From Galeruca laticollis (lineage: Eukaryota; Arthropoda; Insecta; Coleoptera; Chrysomelidae): a stretch of DNA of 64,000 bases. How positions within the stretch are numbered: position 1 is the stretch's first letter; every line of letters begins with the position of its first letter. The stretch is from contig OY998177.1 in NCBI GenBank assembly GCA_963921935.1, forward strand, positions 22,529,926 through 22,593,925, read 5' to 3'. Shown here one piece after another: positions 45,701 to 56,906 of this stretch. Made by a program: the position numbers and the translations under genes. Below the pieces are notes generated by a model. The model worked only from the letters and a program-made list of their open reading frames with translations, searched no databases and was not told the DNA's origin.

Positions 45701-46330
45701 CTAAGATTTTATAATGTTATTATGAATTTTACTAAGGTTTTTTGTGTCAGTCTTTAAATTTACGGAACTGGTTTTTCTTTGTATTTCTATCATTTCTAGA
45801 ACCTCGCGTTTTTTTGTGTGGTTTTCACTTCGAAGAATTTTTGTATTTTCGAAATCAAATTCGTGTTGGTTCTCTGAAACATGGATAGTGAGTGCCGTTT
45901 TGTTTCGTTTGTCATATTTGTGACTATTTACTCTGTTTATCAAATACTGACTTGTTTGTCCGATGTAGACCCCTTCACAGTTTTTACATGGTATTTCATA
46001 GACTATGTTGCTCTTTTTTTCTTTCCAGATTGAACTTTTTAGATAAGTGTAATTGGTTTTCAGTAGGTTGTACCCTTTATAAGCAACATGTATGTTGTGG
46101 TGCGAAAATGTCTTTTTTAGGTTTTCTGATAAATTTGGTATATATGGCAAAGTGAGGAATTGGTTTGTTCTATTGTCTATTTTAGTTTTTGTATTATTAT
46201 GGTTATAAAATATATGTAAACGTTTTTTAAATATCTTATTTATCAAATTAGTGGGATAGTTGTTGAGTATAAGGGCATCTTCAGCTTTTATTATTGCAAT
46301 CTCTCTGAATTCGGGGTCGGACAGATTCAT
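45701..46330 (-). pseudogene. PLE3 linker and GIY-YIG endonuclease
   Basis: A 209-codon open frame. Residues 1-110 are the RT thumb/linker (FREIAIIKAEDALILNNYPT, LPYIPNLSENLKKTFSHHNI). From about residue 118, NIVYEIPCKNCEGVYIGQTS and LINRVNSHKYDKRNKTALTI form the GIY-YIG fold with its preceding C-x2-C pair; GVYIG holds the catalytic tyrosine and HVSENQHEFDFENTKIL the downstream glutamate region. This part is open and could be intact, but a frame break at 46330-46348 separates it from the RT. The nuclease would nick the target. It ends with a stop just before the 3' terminal region. Confidence 0.85.
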
Positions 46331-46347
46331 TGATCGATCTGCGAGTC

Positions 46348-46792
46348 CTATAATAACAGATTTTTTTGTGTTAGAGGGTGTTGTGATTTAAAGTTTAAAT
46401 ATCTGGAAGACCAGGTATCTTTTGTGTGCCATTCCGTTTTTATGGTGTTAGTTGTATGATGGAGGGTAAGGTCCAAAAAGCTAATTTGATTATTTTTTTC
46501 TAGTTCAATGGTAAACTGTAGTCTGTCATGGTAACTGTTGAAATCTTGTAAGACCAAATGTTCTGTATTTTTTGGAATTGCTAATATGCAATCGTCAACA
46601 TACCTGTAAAAAAATAGTATTTGAATTGGGTTTTTGGTCAGTATTGTTTCTTCAAGATCTTCCATAACTAATTGGGCAATAACGCTAGAAATCGAGGTCC
46701 CCATGGCACACCCTTCAATTTGTTGGTAAAATGTCTCTTCATACAAAAAATAGGTGGAATTCAGAGTGAGTTCTATAGCTTCCAAGAAGTCA

Positions 46793-46795
<3 letters not shown>
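46348..46795 (-). pseudogene. PLE3 reverse transcriptase fragment
   Basis: Starts at a truncation inside the RT. Legible parts: LNSTYFLYEETFYQQIEGCA then MGTSISSVIAQLVMEDLEE and the catalytic FFYRYVDDCILAIPKN (YVDD, near 46600). ISFLDLTLHHTTNTIKTEWH and LNFKSQHPLTQKNLLL* follow. The stop near 46348 is one or two codons from the next frame of the same gene, so a small indel split them. The fingers and motif A are missing. Confidence 0.87.

Positions 46796-46859
<64 letters not shown>
46796..46859. repeat. (CT)n then (TA)n microsatellite at PLE3 truncation
   Basis: CTCTCTCTCTCT followed by about 54 bp of TA. It marks the 5' edge of PLE3. Confidence 0.95.
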
Positions 46860-46861
<2 letters not shown>

Positions 46862-47400
46862 GTTTAGTTGATATAAATCATTAGTTTTTGTTTGATTGGG
46901 ATATTAGAAAAATTTGAAATATGTCATAAAATAATCATACCTTACATGAAAACTCTATGATCTCAAGGTAGGGTTCCTATGATGAAAGGAAACTATTTTA
47001 ATTTTAATTATGAACGCCAAAAAATAAAATCCTTGTATTTAAATAAAGAAATTTTTTTTTTATCAAAAATACTTGCTTAAATTTTTTTTATAAAATCCTA
47101 GAGACGGTCTTGTACGTTTGATTTCAAATCTCCTCTACGATTTAGAAACGTCTGGCCAATAATGCCAACTGTTGAATTATAGATGGAGCAATCATCGAGA
47201 AATGAAAGTTTTCAACAATGCAATTTCAAGTCTTTCAAGTGAAAAACGTTATTTAATATTTAGAAAAACAAGTACATTATTCATTTACAAAAACTCATAA
47301 AAACAAACTATCTACGATGATCATTCATTCAACAACACATACAATCAAATGAATTATTATTATATGTGATTACAAACTATGCAACATTTTATACACATAT
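46860..47400. other. Spacer, nothing recognised
   Basis: AT-rich with no long frame on either strand. Confidence 0.5.
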
Positions 47401-48260
47401 AAAAACGAATCATGTTACAAAATTCTCTATGAATCAAAATGGCGAAAATAATGATGGTTAAAGTGTATGAAATATCAAAGTTCAAATGTTTGCACAACAC
47501 AAGTGAGTTTATTTCACCTTTTTTATTTGAATGAAATAGTTTTCAATACACTTTTCCATTTTAATACACCTCATTGATTGTTTTTTAGATTACCTCCTGG
47601 AAAACCACACAGCCTGTCATGCTTGGGTTGAAATCAAAATTGATGTCATATTTCATCCACATCAATACATTTTAGATGGAAATCCATAGTCCAGCTCTTT
47701 CTGAAATGTATCGTGGAGACACCATTTCTACGATAAGATACGTTACTTGTTTATACAAATAAAATTTACGGTTAGTATTCTATAATTTTTACCAATTTTC
47801 TTGTTAAATCTAGGTTTATTTACTTGATTAATAAATTTGTTGAGTTACATTTGAGAATAATGCATTTCTTTTTTAGTTACCACTCCAATGTGCTGCTTTT
47901 CGAATAGTTTTTGAAATATTTTCTCAAAATTTTGCTTTTCACCCATTCAACTCTACCTAGTGAATAGTGTACATTATCAACAACTTTTTTTTTTTCAATT
48001 TTTTCAGTTTTCAATAGGCTTGCCGCTGATCAAAATATTTCAAATCTAATCCACCAATCAAAATTGGCTATAAAAATTCTTGTTGACAAATTCCATCTCA
48101 AGTTTCAAATTGCTCATTTATCCTTCTAGGACATTCTGTTTAATATTTTTAAATGATCAACTTTGATATATTACTTCCTTTTAAAATATATTTCAAAATA
48201 TTTAGAAATGACAGCTCTTTTTATTTCAATTAGACCTATTCGGAATGACAATTCATTTCA
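47400..48260 (+). repeat. Copy 1 of a two-exon gene-like repeat
   Basis: Diverged reverse complement of 62580-63800. Shared anchors include ACCAATTTTGATTGGTGGAW (both strands), CATCAATACATTTTA and GGAGACACC. The similarity covers the predicted exons and the 3' part, so the whole locus was duplicated or transposed. Confidence 0.7.
47439..47689 (+). CDS. Possible 54-aa two-exon gene, copy 1 (unknown)
   Basis: Exon 1 (47439-47502, 64 nt) starts ATGGCGAAAATAATG and ends at a good donor, GTGAGT. The intron ends in TTTTTTAG at 47588. Exon 2 (47589-47689) continues in frame to a TAG, giving 54 residues. The start aligns base by base with exon 1 of the 63.4-63.8 kb copy (65 nt there), and exon 2 shares HPHQYIL. 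The one-base difference shifts the frame in the first part of exon 2, so the two proteins agree only in parts. Either this copy is a decayed pseudogene or the pair is non-coding. No domain is recognised and no signal peptide is clear. Confidence 0.35.
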
Positions 48261-48436
48261 CAAACATCATACTTTTATAAACTTAATGTTATTATTTTGA
48301 CTTTTTACCTTGACATATACTAAATAATTACACAATGTTATCAGAGAACTTCCCTCAATATCCAATTATTACTTTTGGAAAAAAAATCATAATGTTTTGA
48401 CTTTTACTGTGTGAGAAGAGAAGAGTTTTCAGTAAA

Positions 48437-48832
48437 TTGAAAGAAATTGATCCTTATACTGAACGTTCTAATGTTGTATATAGATTAAAATGCTCTACAT
48501 GCAAATCTGTATATGTGGGTCAGACTTCTCAAAAAATTACTAAGCGCTTAGCTCTACATAAGAGTGATTCAAGATTATACCCAGAACGTTCAGCATTAGC
48601 AGAACACGTTTTCTCAACAAAACATATAATTGATTATAAAAACTTCAAAATTTTGTGTGAAGAAGACAATTACTCTAAAAGGATTTTCCTGGAAATGACA
48701 TTCATTGCTCAAGAGAATAATTGTTTAAATAAAAGAACTGATATTCAGAATCTAAATTCAATTAATAGTTATTCATTATCATCCGACAAAAAAGATAATA
48801 ATGGAAATCAAAGCGTTATAGAGGAGAATTGA
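48437..48832 (+). pseudogene. GIY-YIG scrap of a Penelope-like element
   Basis: The 131-codon frame reads RSNVVYRLKCSTCKSVYVGQ and TSQKITKRLALHKSDSRLYP, the PLE GIY-YIG signature with the C-S-T-C pair. HVFSTKHIIDYKNFKIL follows, the catalytic Glu/His region of the domain. The upstream sequence lacks RT. About 70 bp after the stop a (TA)n tract begins, as at the ends of PLE3 and PLE4. It is similar to but not the same family as PLE3. Confidence 0.8.
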
Positions 48833-48900
48833 TTTACTTATATTTCATTTAAATATAATAAGAGTATAGTAAACATTTTATAATATCCTATAAAATGTAC

Positions 48901-48904
<4 letters not shown>

Positions 48905-48965
<61 letters not shown>
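48905..48965. repeat. (TA)n microsatellite after PLE scrap
   Basis: About 60 bp of pure TA. Confidence 0.95.
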
Positions 48966-48969
<4 letters not shown>

Positions 48970-49307
48970 AAATGTTTTCTATGACAACATCAACTTGTCA
49001 TAAATTGTCATCAATTTGATAACATGCCAATTTAAATATTTCCACGCTAAAATTGTACAATGATGTTTCTTCATATAGATAGATATTATATTATTGTGAA
49101 CAACCTCAATTAGTGTAAGTAAAAAATGTTTTCACTTTAAAACATATTTTAAATTTATATAATATTTATTTTGTAGATTCTTTGATAATGATAATAATAA
49201 ATTATCGAAAGCTTAGGAAAAACTAAACAGAGTTTTCTTTCTCACATTGCCGCATTCCCCAATAAAAAAGTTACCCTAACTAGTTTCGGCAACAAACTAC
49301 TTTCGTC

Positions 49308-49349
<42 letters not shown>

Positions 49350-49357
49350 TATATATA

Positions 49358-49410
<53 letters not shown>
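49308..49410. repeat. (TA)n microsatellite, interrupted
   Basis: About 100 bp of TA with AATA interruptions. Confidence 0.95.
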
Positions 49411-49413
<3 letters not shown>

Positions 49414-51540
49414 CCCGATATTTTTTCCCTCGGATAAAAATAATTAGCAGTGGATGAGCTTGTTTATATTCGACAAAATAAGATAATGAAAATATTATTG
49501 CAATTAACATAACTACGTGAAATATTGAGCAAAAATCTAATAAAATAATAAGAAAAAACTATTATTCGCCATTTTGACAAGAACTATCTATTTTAGGTAC
49601 TAAAAAATGGAAGCACAATAATGAATAAAATTGGTATTGATTTCAACAACAAAAACTAGTTTGGTCCAAATGAATATATACCTAAAGAAAGAAATCACAT
49701 ACTAATTTTCACTGTACAATTCAATTTCTCTCTTAAAATAATAGTTGAATAAAATATTTTCTCGAACAATGAGGCGACCTGATGTACAAAATCATAGAAA
49801 ATGTATGATATGAAACTAGAAAACTGTGACCCAATACCCAATAGCTAATAAGATTTACCACATATTATAAAAACGAATTCACTATATTTTCTACGAATAA
49901 TAAAATATATTGAGAAATGTGGGCCAGGAATAAAAAGAAAATAACTTTAAATTTCTTTAAATTAAAAATGAAAAAAATGATAAAGTAAACGCACTCTAAC
50001 CCCTAATTAACCCAACCACCACGTGTCCAAACTAACCCAAAAATAAATTATACCGAAAATTACTCAAATCTAGGATAAAATAAAACAAACTAGACTTATA
50101 ATAAAACAAATTAGGAGTACCAATTAACGGAATAAGTAAAGGAAAATAATATCTTACCCTGGTATGGTTTATAAGGGTTTCAAGGAAATCTGTAGTCGGT
50201 GGTCTCAAAATCCTGAATTTCAGGTAAATCTTCACGTATTCAACCAAAGAACCAGTTCAGAACTATCCAACCATTAAGATTTCTTCGGAGAAAAAGCCCC
50301 AAAATCCACAAAAAAGTGACAAAATACGGGGTATTGAATCTCCAACAATCCGAACACAACTCTGGAAGTTAAGAGAAATCCAAATTCTCTTCAAATTTCG
50401 TTCTCACAGACAACGATAGGAATAAATCAAATAAAAAGACATTAGATGGCGAAAACTAAGCCGTTTGTTATATAACGAAAGTGTCAAAACGAAAGTGATG
50501 GCCTGTTTACACGCATTGTTTCAAAATAATAGATTACAATTTCCTTTATTATAAAACCCTATATTTTACCGAATTAATTCGTAAAAGAAATGTTGATTTT
50601 AGCAAAGCACAATGCTATTTGCATGTATGCAACTAACATAGAACGAAACATTATAAAGATATTTGAATTATAAAGGTTAAATCACGATTTAGTTGAAAGA
50701 GTTGCAGAAGTAGAATGTGAACTGGGCATAATAACAGTCAGTTGTGGGTGAATTAATCAGATATATCACTTGAATATATCGAGATTAAACTAAAATTGTA
50801 AGAATTAAAATTTATGAATACAGGGTGGCTCGAAAATGTTTAACGGTAAAATCAAACCGTGACACCGCGTGTGTCTTTCTATCTTGCTAATATGTTTTTG
50901 TACTGATTGGCCTCCTCTGTTTTTCATGATGTTGTGTTGACGCTGAGTTTCTGTTGCCTATCAAATTTTTCCGAACTCTGTAAAATAGTTTCCTTCCATT
51001 TTTTGACTTTAGCTTCTTCAATTTTTCTTTCAACTAGGTTTCTAATTCTTCTGATTTTTTTTATATTCTTTCCATACAAGTTTTCCATCCTTCACAATTA
51101 TTGTTCTTCCTTGACTCCTGCAGTTGTCCTCTTGTTTGATCACCCGACAATTGTAACTATCCAGGATCTGCTGGATGCTTCAGTAACGATAGTTTCAACA
51201 ATTTTCCATTTTCATTTCAAGTCTGCTTCTGTTATTTCGTTACATAGTTGGTATATTAGATTAGTGACTCCATTATGATGGTGTATTATGAGTCCTTCCC
51301 CAACAAAATAGTTCAAACAGGGACCACCTATTATGTGACAGTATACGAGTAAGTACCGTGATATCGCGTATTAATATTTTTATCTTTGGGGTACATCATT
51401 TATGTTGATAAGGGTAGAGTGTTTTCAAGTTAGTATATGCTCGTTTCATACATTTGTTGTCTTTAGTTTTGAATTTTAAATGAGTGTACTCACGAGGCTT
51501 CGTTTACTAGCTATCTCTAGAGACTGGAAAAACGTATCCT
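49411..51540. other. Long AT-rich region without a clear gene
   Basis: A frame on the minus strand at 50247-50032 ends near a splice-like CAGGGTAAGA, but no partner exon is seen. The plus-strand frame at 50907-51278 is Ser/Leu/Phe-rich with no domain; its minus strand is Lys/Glu-rich and may be an old LINE linker. At 50820 there is an ACAGGGTGGCTCGAAAATGT sequence, resembling a mariner-type end. Confidence 0.4.
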
Positions 51541-51557
51541 CATTTGATAATGGCATT

Positions 51558-51757
51558 TTATGGTCCAGAATTTGTTTCAATTTTTTCAAATAATGAAATT
51601 TGTGTTTTACTTAGATTAAGTTTTAGCTGGTTTGATACAATTTCTAATAATTCCTCTTTGATTATATTTGAAACATTTTCATCAAATGTTGAAACACTGA
51701 ACCCCAATTGTGTATTATCGGCATACATATATCCTTTATTCTTTGTGTATATGTTAC
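51558..51757 (-). pseudogene. LINE reverse transcriptase, motif C part
   Basis: Minus strand: KGYMYADNTQLGFSVSTFDE followed by NVSNIIKEELLEIVSNQLKL and NLSKTQISLF. The YADDT-type catalytic box of Jockey/CR1-like RTs has its second Asp changed to Asn. The rest of the RT (motif A) lies on the far side of the transposon at 51758-52905. Confidence 0.7.
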
Positions 51758-52905
51758 GCTCAAATGCCGAATCCGGAGAATGTCTGAAATTTTTGCTCAC
51801 AACGCGAAGTGGACTTAACAAAATACTCACATCACAGAGTTAGCATTTTATTCGCACATTGGCAGGATCAAAAAACCCAGACCGCGGTGTGGGTAAACGC
51901 ATTTGCTCAATCACTGAAATGAAGATGTACTTCGGAGATTGAGCAAAACTATAATACCCACAACCCGACGTGGTAAAAAAGATTGACCACGTCGGTTTGT
52001 GGGTATTTGTAACTTGCATGGAATGAAATACACGTGTACACTGTCCTTCAATGAGGCAAAATAACTGAGTAAAAATGCAGCCATTGCTTGAAATTGCATA
52101 ATATATTGTAATGAAAACACCAGTAAAACACAGTGGATCGCTTATTATAGAAAATATATAGTAAAAAAGATTTGTCAATAAGTCTTATCATTAGGTTCGA
52201 TCATTTCGTTAGGCTTGGAAATCATAAGTTATTTAATTTAGACCCATCTTCAATGTTAACAAGTCACTCGGCCTATTTATTTCTCTTATTCGCACAGGAT
52301 GAACTACCTTGACACTTGGAGTTGCACTTATTGTCCGATTCCACACATTTGCAGGATTTAGTTGCACAGTCCTTGTTACAGCCACAACGGATGAATACCT
52401 GCTTTGAACCAAATGATTTTGCCGCTTCCTTCCGGACATTGAGTGAAAACAAATTCAACACGTAATATTTTAACACCAAGCACTAAGCGGAGATAACAAC
52501 TACTTTCCTTAACCTGTAAAGCATAGTGCGTACCAATACTAACATTGGTAGATGTATCCTGGAGATGAAATAGTAGTGGTAGTGTATGGGGGGGGGGGGA
52601 GGGGTATCATGTTTCAACTTGCGGGTCTTGCACTAAGGAAACACTATTTAGCAAACTAGTAATACCCACAAGCCGACGTGGGCAATCTATTTTACCCACC
52701 TCGGGTTGTGGTTATTATGGTTTTGCTCAATTTCTGATGTTCACTTCGGCGATTGAGCAAATGCGTTCGCTCACACCACTGTCTGGGTATTTTGATCCGG
52801 CCAATGTCCGAACAGAATGCTCACTTCGCGATGTGAGTATTTCGTTATGTCCACTTCGCGGAGTGAGCAAAAATTTCGCATATTATCCGGATTCGGTGTT
52901 TGAGC
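51758..52905. mobile_element. Transposon with ~250-bp TIRs made of short palindromes
   Basis: The outer ends are GCTCAAATGCCGAATCCGG (51758) and CCGGATTCGGTGTTTGAGC (ending 52905). Each TIR, about 250 bp, holds a string of related 18-24 bp palindromes of the form CTCAC-TTCGCGATGTGAG, CCACTTCGCGGAGTGAG, CCCACAAGCCGACGTGGG and CCCACAACCCGACGTGG. The interior holds one Cys-rich frame. The element splits a LINE RT relic. A target duplication was not identified. A G-run (9-10 bases) lies at about 52590. Confidence 0.8.
52273..52479 (-). CDS. Cys-rich C-terminal fragment of a transposon protein
   Basis: The 68-codon frame ends FIRCGCNKDCATKSCKCVES then DNKCNSKCQGSSSCANK. The eight cysteines in CxC-x3-C-x4-CxC-x6-C-x3-C-x5-C order resemble the CXC-like tail seen at the C-terminus of some transposon-derived insect proteins annotated as KRAB-A domain-containing 2-like; that name is from memory and uncertain. 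No catalytic domain is present between the TIRs, so the element is non-autonomous. The ATG shown is only the first in the frame and the true upstream part is probably deleted. Confidence 0.45.
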   Translation of the reverse strand: MVLKYYVLNLFSLNVRKEAAKSFGSKQVFIRCGCNKDCATKSCKCVESDNKCNSKCQGSSSCANKRNK

Positions 52906-52966
52906 GAGACAGAATAAAATTGGTTCCTACAAAGAACGAACTTTTAGTTACCTCACAGAATACATT

Positions 52967-53254
52967 TTACCTAGCCGATATTCCTACATTAGTCGCAACA
53001 AATTGGAAACGGTCAATTGAATATTTGTCTGTTAAATGATTCACAAAATTATAGAATCCTACATAAAGTAGAATTTCGTACAAATGTTTATGATTAAGTG
53101 CATCAGAAGCAACTGAATAGTCCAGCCACAGCAATATAATTTTCTCTTGTCTCTTATCAATATCGTGGAAAATATCACCCGTAACCTCCAGTTTGTGAAG
53201 TTGTACAGATAAAGTCCAAAAACTAAGACGGCGCCATCTAAAGAAAAGATCCAT
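52967..53254 (-). pseudogene. LINE reverse transcriptase, motif A part
   Basis: Minus strand: TGDIFHDIDKRQEKIILLWL, then DYSVASDALNHKHLYEILLY and VGFYNFVNHLTDKYSIDRFQ. LDYS-x-A-x-D-x-LNH is motif A of Jockey/CR1-type RTs (usually LDYSKAFDTLNH) with Ser in place of Phe. The GVPQGS region that should follow is not found; the frame degenerates before the transposon at 52905. Confidence 0.75.
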
Positions 53255-53942
53255 TCACTTTATATACCGAACATACAAAGGAAATTAACGAAATCCAATA
53301 TGCTGCAAAAATGAAAGATACTATATTGCATTTTTTTTTAATTAATAATTCGCTCTATATACATCAAAACCGATTTAACTGGCTATTTCCAATAACAACA
53401 TTTGTTTTCGCTCATTCGCTTTCCAGGATTTTCATTTTCCAGCTTTCGAGCCAAATTCACCAATCTATAACCAGTGAAATAGGAATAAGCGTCGGAGTTG
53501 CGTGCAACTAACTTCCATCGGCTTTCGTCGGGACAACCCTTCAGTTTGGGTGTTACACTCGAGTAGAATACGTGTCGAATATTCGCTTGTTGTAGCAGCA
53601 GCGTGTACCAATCGTCCTAACATAAACATCGTTTACCACGCGATATTATTGTCATTCTTTTGTTATCGCTATTCTTCTTTTTAATGCTTTAAATGTTCCG
53701 ATTTTAAATATAAATATTCCGATATTAAAAATAAATGATCGATATTAAAAATAAATGTTCCGATGTTCAGTAAATATATGTGTCTTAAAACTGTTTAGAT
53801 TCGATGTATTTTATATTGACGTTTGTATATAACACTGTAACCAAACACCAAAAACCTACGTAGCGATAATATAAAGATTAATTAATATATTTTTATGGAA
53901 ATATTATTGATAGGTACTTAGTTAAATATTTCTATAATAGAA
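53255..53942. other. Spacer, possibly upstream region of the next exon
   Basis: No domain. GC-richer between 53480 and 53640, where short frames on the plus strand lack recognisable features. It contains three near-repeats of AAATRTTCCGATRTT around 53690-53765. Confidence 0.4.
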
Positions 53943-54113
53943 ATGCCAGAAGTCAATAATAAAATAGAGTTAAAATTTATGAAAAGAATAAATGTGCCGA
54001 AAAAAGAGGAGAAACCAGAGGAAAAATCGGCCCTTAAGAATCCCAACAATGCCAACAATAATCCTAAAAGTCCTCAGAATAGAGTAAAAATAGCTTCCAA
54101 TGCATATGTAGAG
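53943..54113 (+). CDS. Possible first coding exon of a host gene (unknown)
   Basis: The ATG at 53943 opens 57 codons rich in Lys, Glu, Pro and Asn (IELKFMKRINVPKKEEKPEE, NPNNANNNPKSPQNRVKI). The frame ends at a consensus donor, GAG|GTAAGA, in phase 0; without splicing it would stop after 17 more codons. The composition differs from the transposon genes nearby, and no transposon domain is visible. No acceptor or second exon was found in the following 1.2 kb, so the next exon is outside what I could trace, or the exon is a chance frame. The protein start would be hydrophilic and probably disordered. Confidence 0.4.
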
Positions 54114-55399
54114 GTAAGATATGACATATCTCAGAGAAATATATGTTTATTAGTTAATTTTTTATAAGGATCATTTAATATTTGTGATTACTGATAACTT
54201 TTTCAAAGCATTTGGATTGTGAATGTATTATACAGTGAATCCCAATATATTGTATTCAAATTGACAAATTTCTAATATAATTTTTAATTAAAAAAGTTAT
54301 ATTCCATAAAAATCTCTACATGGCCTAAAACTCGAAATGCAACTAACAAATATTATTTTTTCAGTGGTATAAGATATATGTCCAAAAATATATATTACTA
54401 ATAACATTTTAGCTCAACATACCTATTTTGATCCAGCTGTCCTGTCTATAGCAAAATTTCAGTTTATACATTTTTTTTAGTAAGTTATTGACAATTTTGA
54501 ATCCATTTTAATTTTTGCTGAAGAGTAATGTGCTTCCAAATATCATATAAAAATCATCGCAGAAACCTTACTAATCCATTCATGACTTACTTTTATAAGG
54601 AAAGACCCGGATTAATATTTCTCAAGTAACCTGTACATCACTTTATTTTTTGCAAATATGCCTCCAAACGCATTTACAAATAACAAAATTATCCTGATGC
54701 TCTAAATGAAGCACTTGCTTATTATACATTTTTTATAAATCAATAACTTTAAGAGAAATTCTCGATTTCCTAATTAAAAATGGTTTACTAATTGAGGACA
54801 ATTCCAATAGTGGCCATCATAAACGTTGCGTGTTCGGCTAAATTACCTAACGCAACCAAGCTGTTGCCACTAATCAAAATCTAATATCAATTACATGGGG
54901 GTACACGGCTTATATACATATTACGTGAAACAATTTAAACTGGTGGTTGAATGTATATTTGATACACTACACGCACTCCTATTATCAGAAGTTGTTTTGG
55001 GTACTAGTTGAACACGGTGCTTAATAGTGTAGGTCTGTTGGTAGATAGAAGAGTCGTTACAATGTTTGTTACTTTAGAATATATATCGTCACCCTTTTGC
55101 CCGAAGCACGAAAGTGCAAATTAGTAGTTTTAAGTTAGAGACATTTCAAAGTTTAAACTGTTCTGAAAAATCAGTTTTTTCAATGTTTCCAATTTCTTTT
55201 GATTGTTGCTGTATAATCAACACTTTTCATATGATAAATGTCTCTGTTCTTGAAAATTGAGAATGAGAAAAAAATGCACTTCCGTGTTTATGGTATCAAA
55301 TCAAATTGTAATGGAACATGTTCTGTTTATAACAGATTCTCCTTGATTTATTCCAATGATAGGAATATGAGTATTGGATAGTGGTATTTTTGATCATTC
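54114..55399. other. Intron-like or spacer region, nothing recognised
   Basis: AT-rich, no long frames. It could be intron of the exon before it. Confidence 0.4.
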
Positions 55400-56758
55400 A
55401 CAAAATTCTTTGTTGTAAGATTAGATTGTGCACCGCTATCTAAAATTGCTCTGGCAGTATAGAAATTATGTTAATAGTCTTTAACCTGGAATGTCACAGT
55501 AGATAATAAAACTTGTGTGGCATTATGATTATTAACAAGAAGGTTTGTTAGACTATTAATTTGTGTATTATCGTTAATAGAAATTTCATTGTGCACTAGT
55601 GTGCTATGTTTTTGTGGGCATTTCTTACAATGTCCGAGGCGACACTGATCACTGTTATGGTTTTTTCTCAAACAGTTAGTACATAATTTCTGTATGTTCA
55701 CCTTCTCTAGTCTCTCTGCTGGAGAGAGCTATAAAAACTTGTTGCAAGTATGAATTGTGTGCTCACCTTGGGAAAAATTACATTTTGATGCATTAACTGT
55801 TAAATTGCACTTAATGGAGTTTCTAAAATTAGCAAACCTTTTTTGATTATGTGATGGGTAAGCTGATTCACGTGATGTATTTGGTTGTGATTGATTTTGC
55901 TGCCAATTTTCTAGAGCATCAGCCTTTTTGTTAAGAAATTCAACAAATTCATTTAATGTCGGTATTTCTAAAGCGGGTTCAAATTCTCCCCATTTTTTTG
56001 GAAGGTTATAATCTCATTTTGAAGTTATTAAATAAATTAAATATATAACTGAGCTTTCTGAGGAAGTCAGCCTCAAGTTTTTTAATGCGGCTAAGTGTTT
56101 TGATGTCTCATCAATTAATTTTCTATATGCTGGGGCAGACTCCGTTTTAATAGATTCTGTTTGAAAAATTGCTTTTACATGATTGTTTGCTAACTCATAT
56201 TGATCTTCTACAAAGTAAATTCCATCTATTATTTATTTTGCATAGCCTTCTAATGAAGTACGTCAAAAGTTATATTTATTTGCTTTATTGATAGCTGAAT
56301 TATTGTGAACAATGCATAGATAATTTGTTTCAAAGTTCAACCAACTTTCATAGTCTCCTTTAAAAACAGGTAATCGAATTTTTGGTAAGAAACTTATCTG
56401 AGAGTTATCATTGTTATGCAAACTATAGAAAGTGTTAACTGGATTGGGCATAGTATTGCTAATAGAACATTTATTTATTTCCAAATAATGTTTTAAAATG
56501 CCCATGACTTGGAAAAAATCATTTTCAAATTCTGTTCTCATTGTATAACGCTCCTGCAAATCTGAATCTGCACATTTTTGTTCTATCTCTTTTTGAATTT
56601 CATCAAACTCACCATTTAAATTCGTGAAACTCTCAATACGAAATTGTACATCTGAAATGGTAGGTTTTTCTGTATCTAAAGTGCTTACAAATAACTTTAA
56701 GTTTTCTAATCGTAATTCAATTGGACCCCTAGTTCAAACTAATTGTTTTAGACTCATT
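55400..56758 (-). pseudogene. BEL/Pao retrotransposon gag and protease start
   Basis: The minus strand starts near 56758 (MSLKQLV, then a stop). It continues with MRTEFENDFFQVMGILKHYL and ISFLPKIRLPVFKGDYESWL followed by NFETNY (56420-56310), the conserved gag region of BEL/Pao (DUF1759-like). It then passes through several frames to NEFVEFLNKKADALENWQQN (near 55910) and two CCHC-type knuckles: CTNCLRKNHNSDQCRLGHCK then KCPQKHSTLVH (55690-55610). ARAILDSGAQSNL near 55430 is the protease DSGA box, after which the element is lost. Several stops (near 56740, 56250 and 55730) and frame changes are present. No RT or integrase is in the window. Confidence 0.85.
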
Positions 56759-56906
56759 TTGTTACAGTATGAGAATAGAAAAGTGTTTTAAAAATATCGA
56801 TAATTATTCTTTAATCTAATACTTAATTGAGGCTTGTATTAATAAACGTGTAAAGTATTATATATTCTCATTAAACTCATTGAAAAATGTGTTTCAATCT
56901 TCACAA

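Larger units (their letters stand above)
45223..46795 (-). mobile_element. Penelope-like element 3 (PLE3), 5'-truncated
   Basis: Minus-strand RT and GIY-YIG genes with a 3' terminal region containing a good hammerhead-like motif. The 3' end abuts a short (TA)n tract and the 5' side is cut off at a CT/TA tract at 46796. It belongs to a third PLE family in the window. No inverted copy is seen. Confidence 0.85.

Noticed and set aside
50032..50247. Minus-strand frame near a GGTAAGA donor as a host exon
   Set aside because: The frame that is open does not match the donor well, and no partner exon or upstream start was found.
51760..51830. N-terminal extension of the LINE RT frame into 51758-51830
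   Set aside because: Those codons come from the TIR of the inserted transposon, not from the LINE.
52588..52600. G-run near 52590 and the G12 run near 30741 as G-quadruplex elements
   Set aside because: Each is a single homopolymer run without the four-tract spacing; more likely simple slippage.
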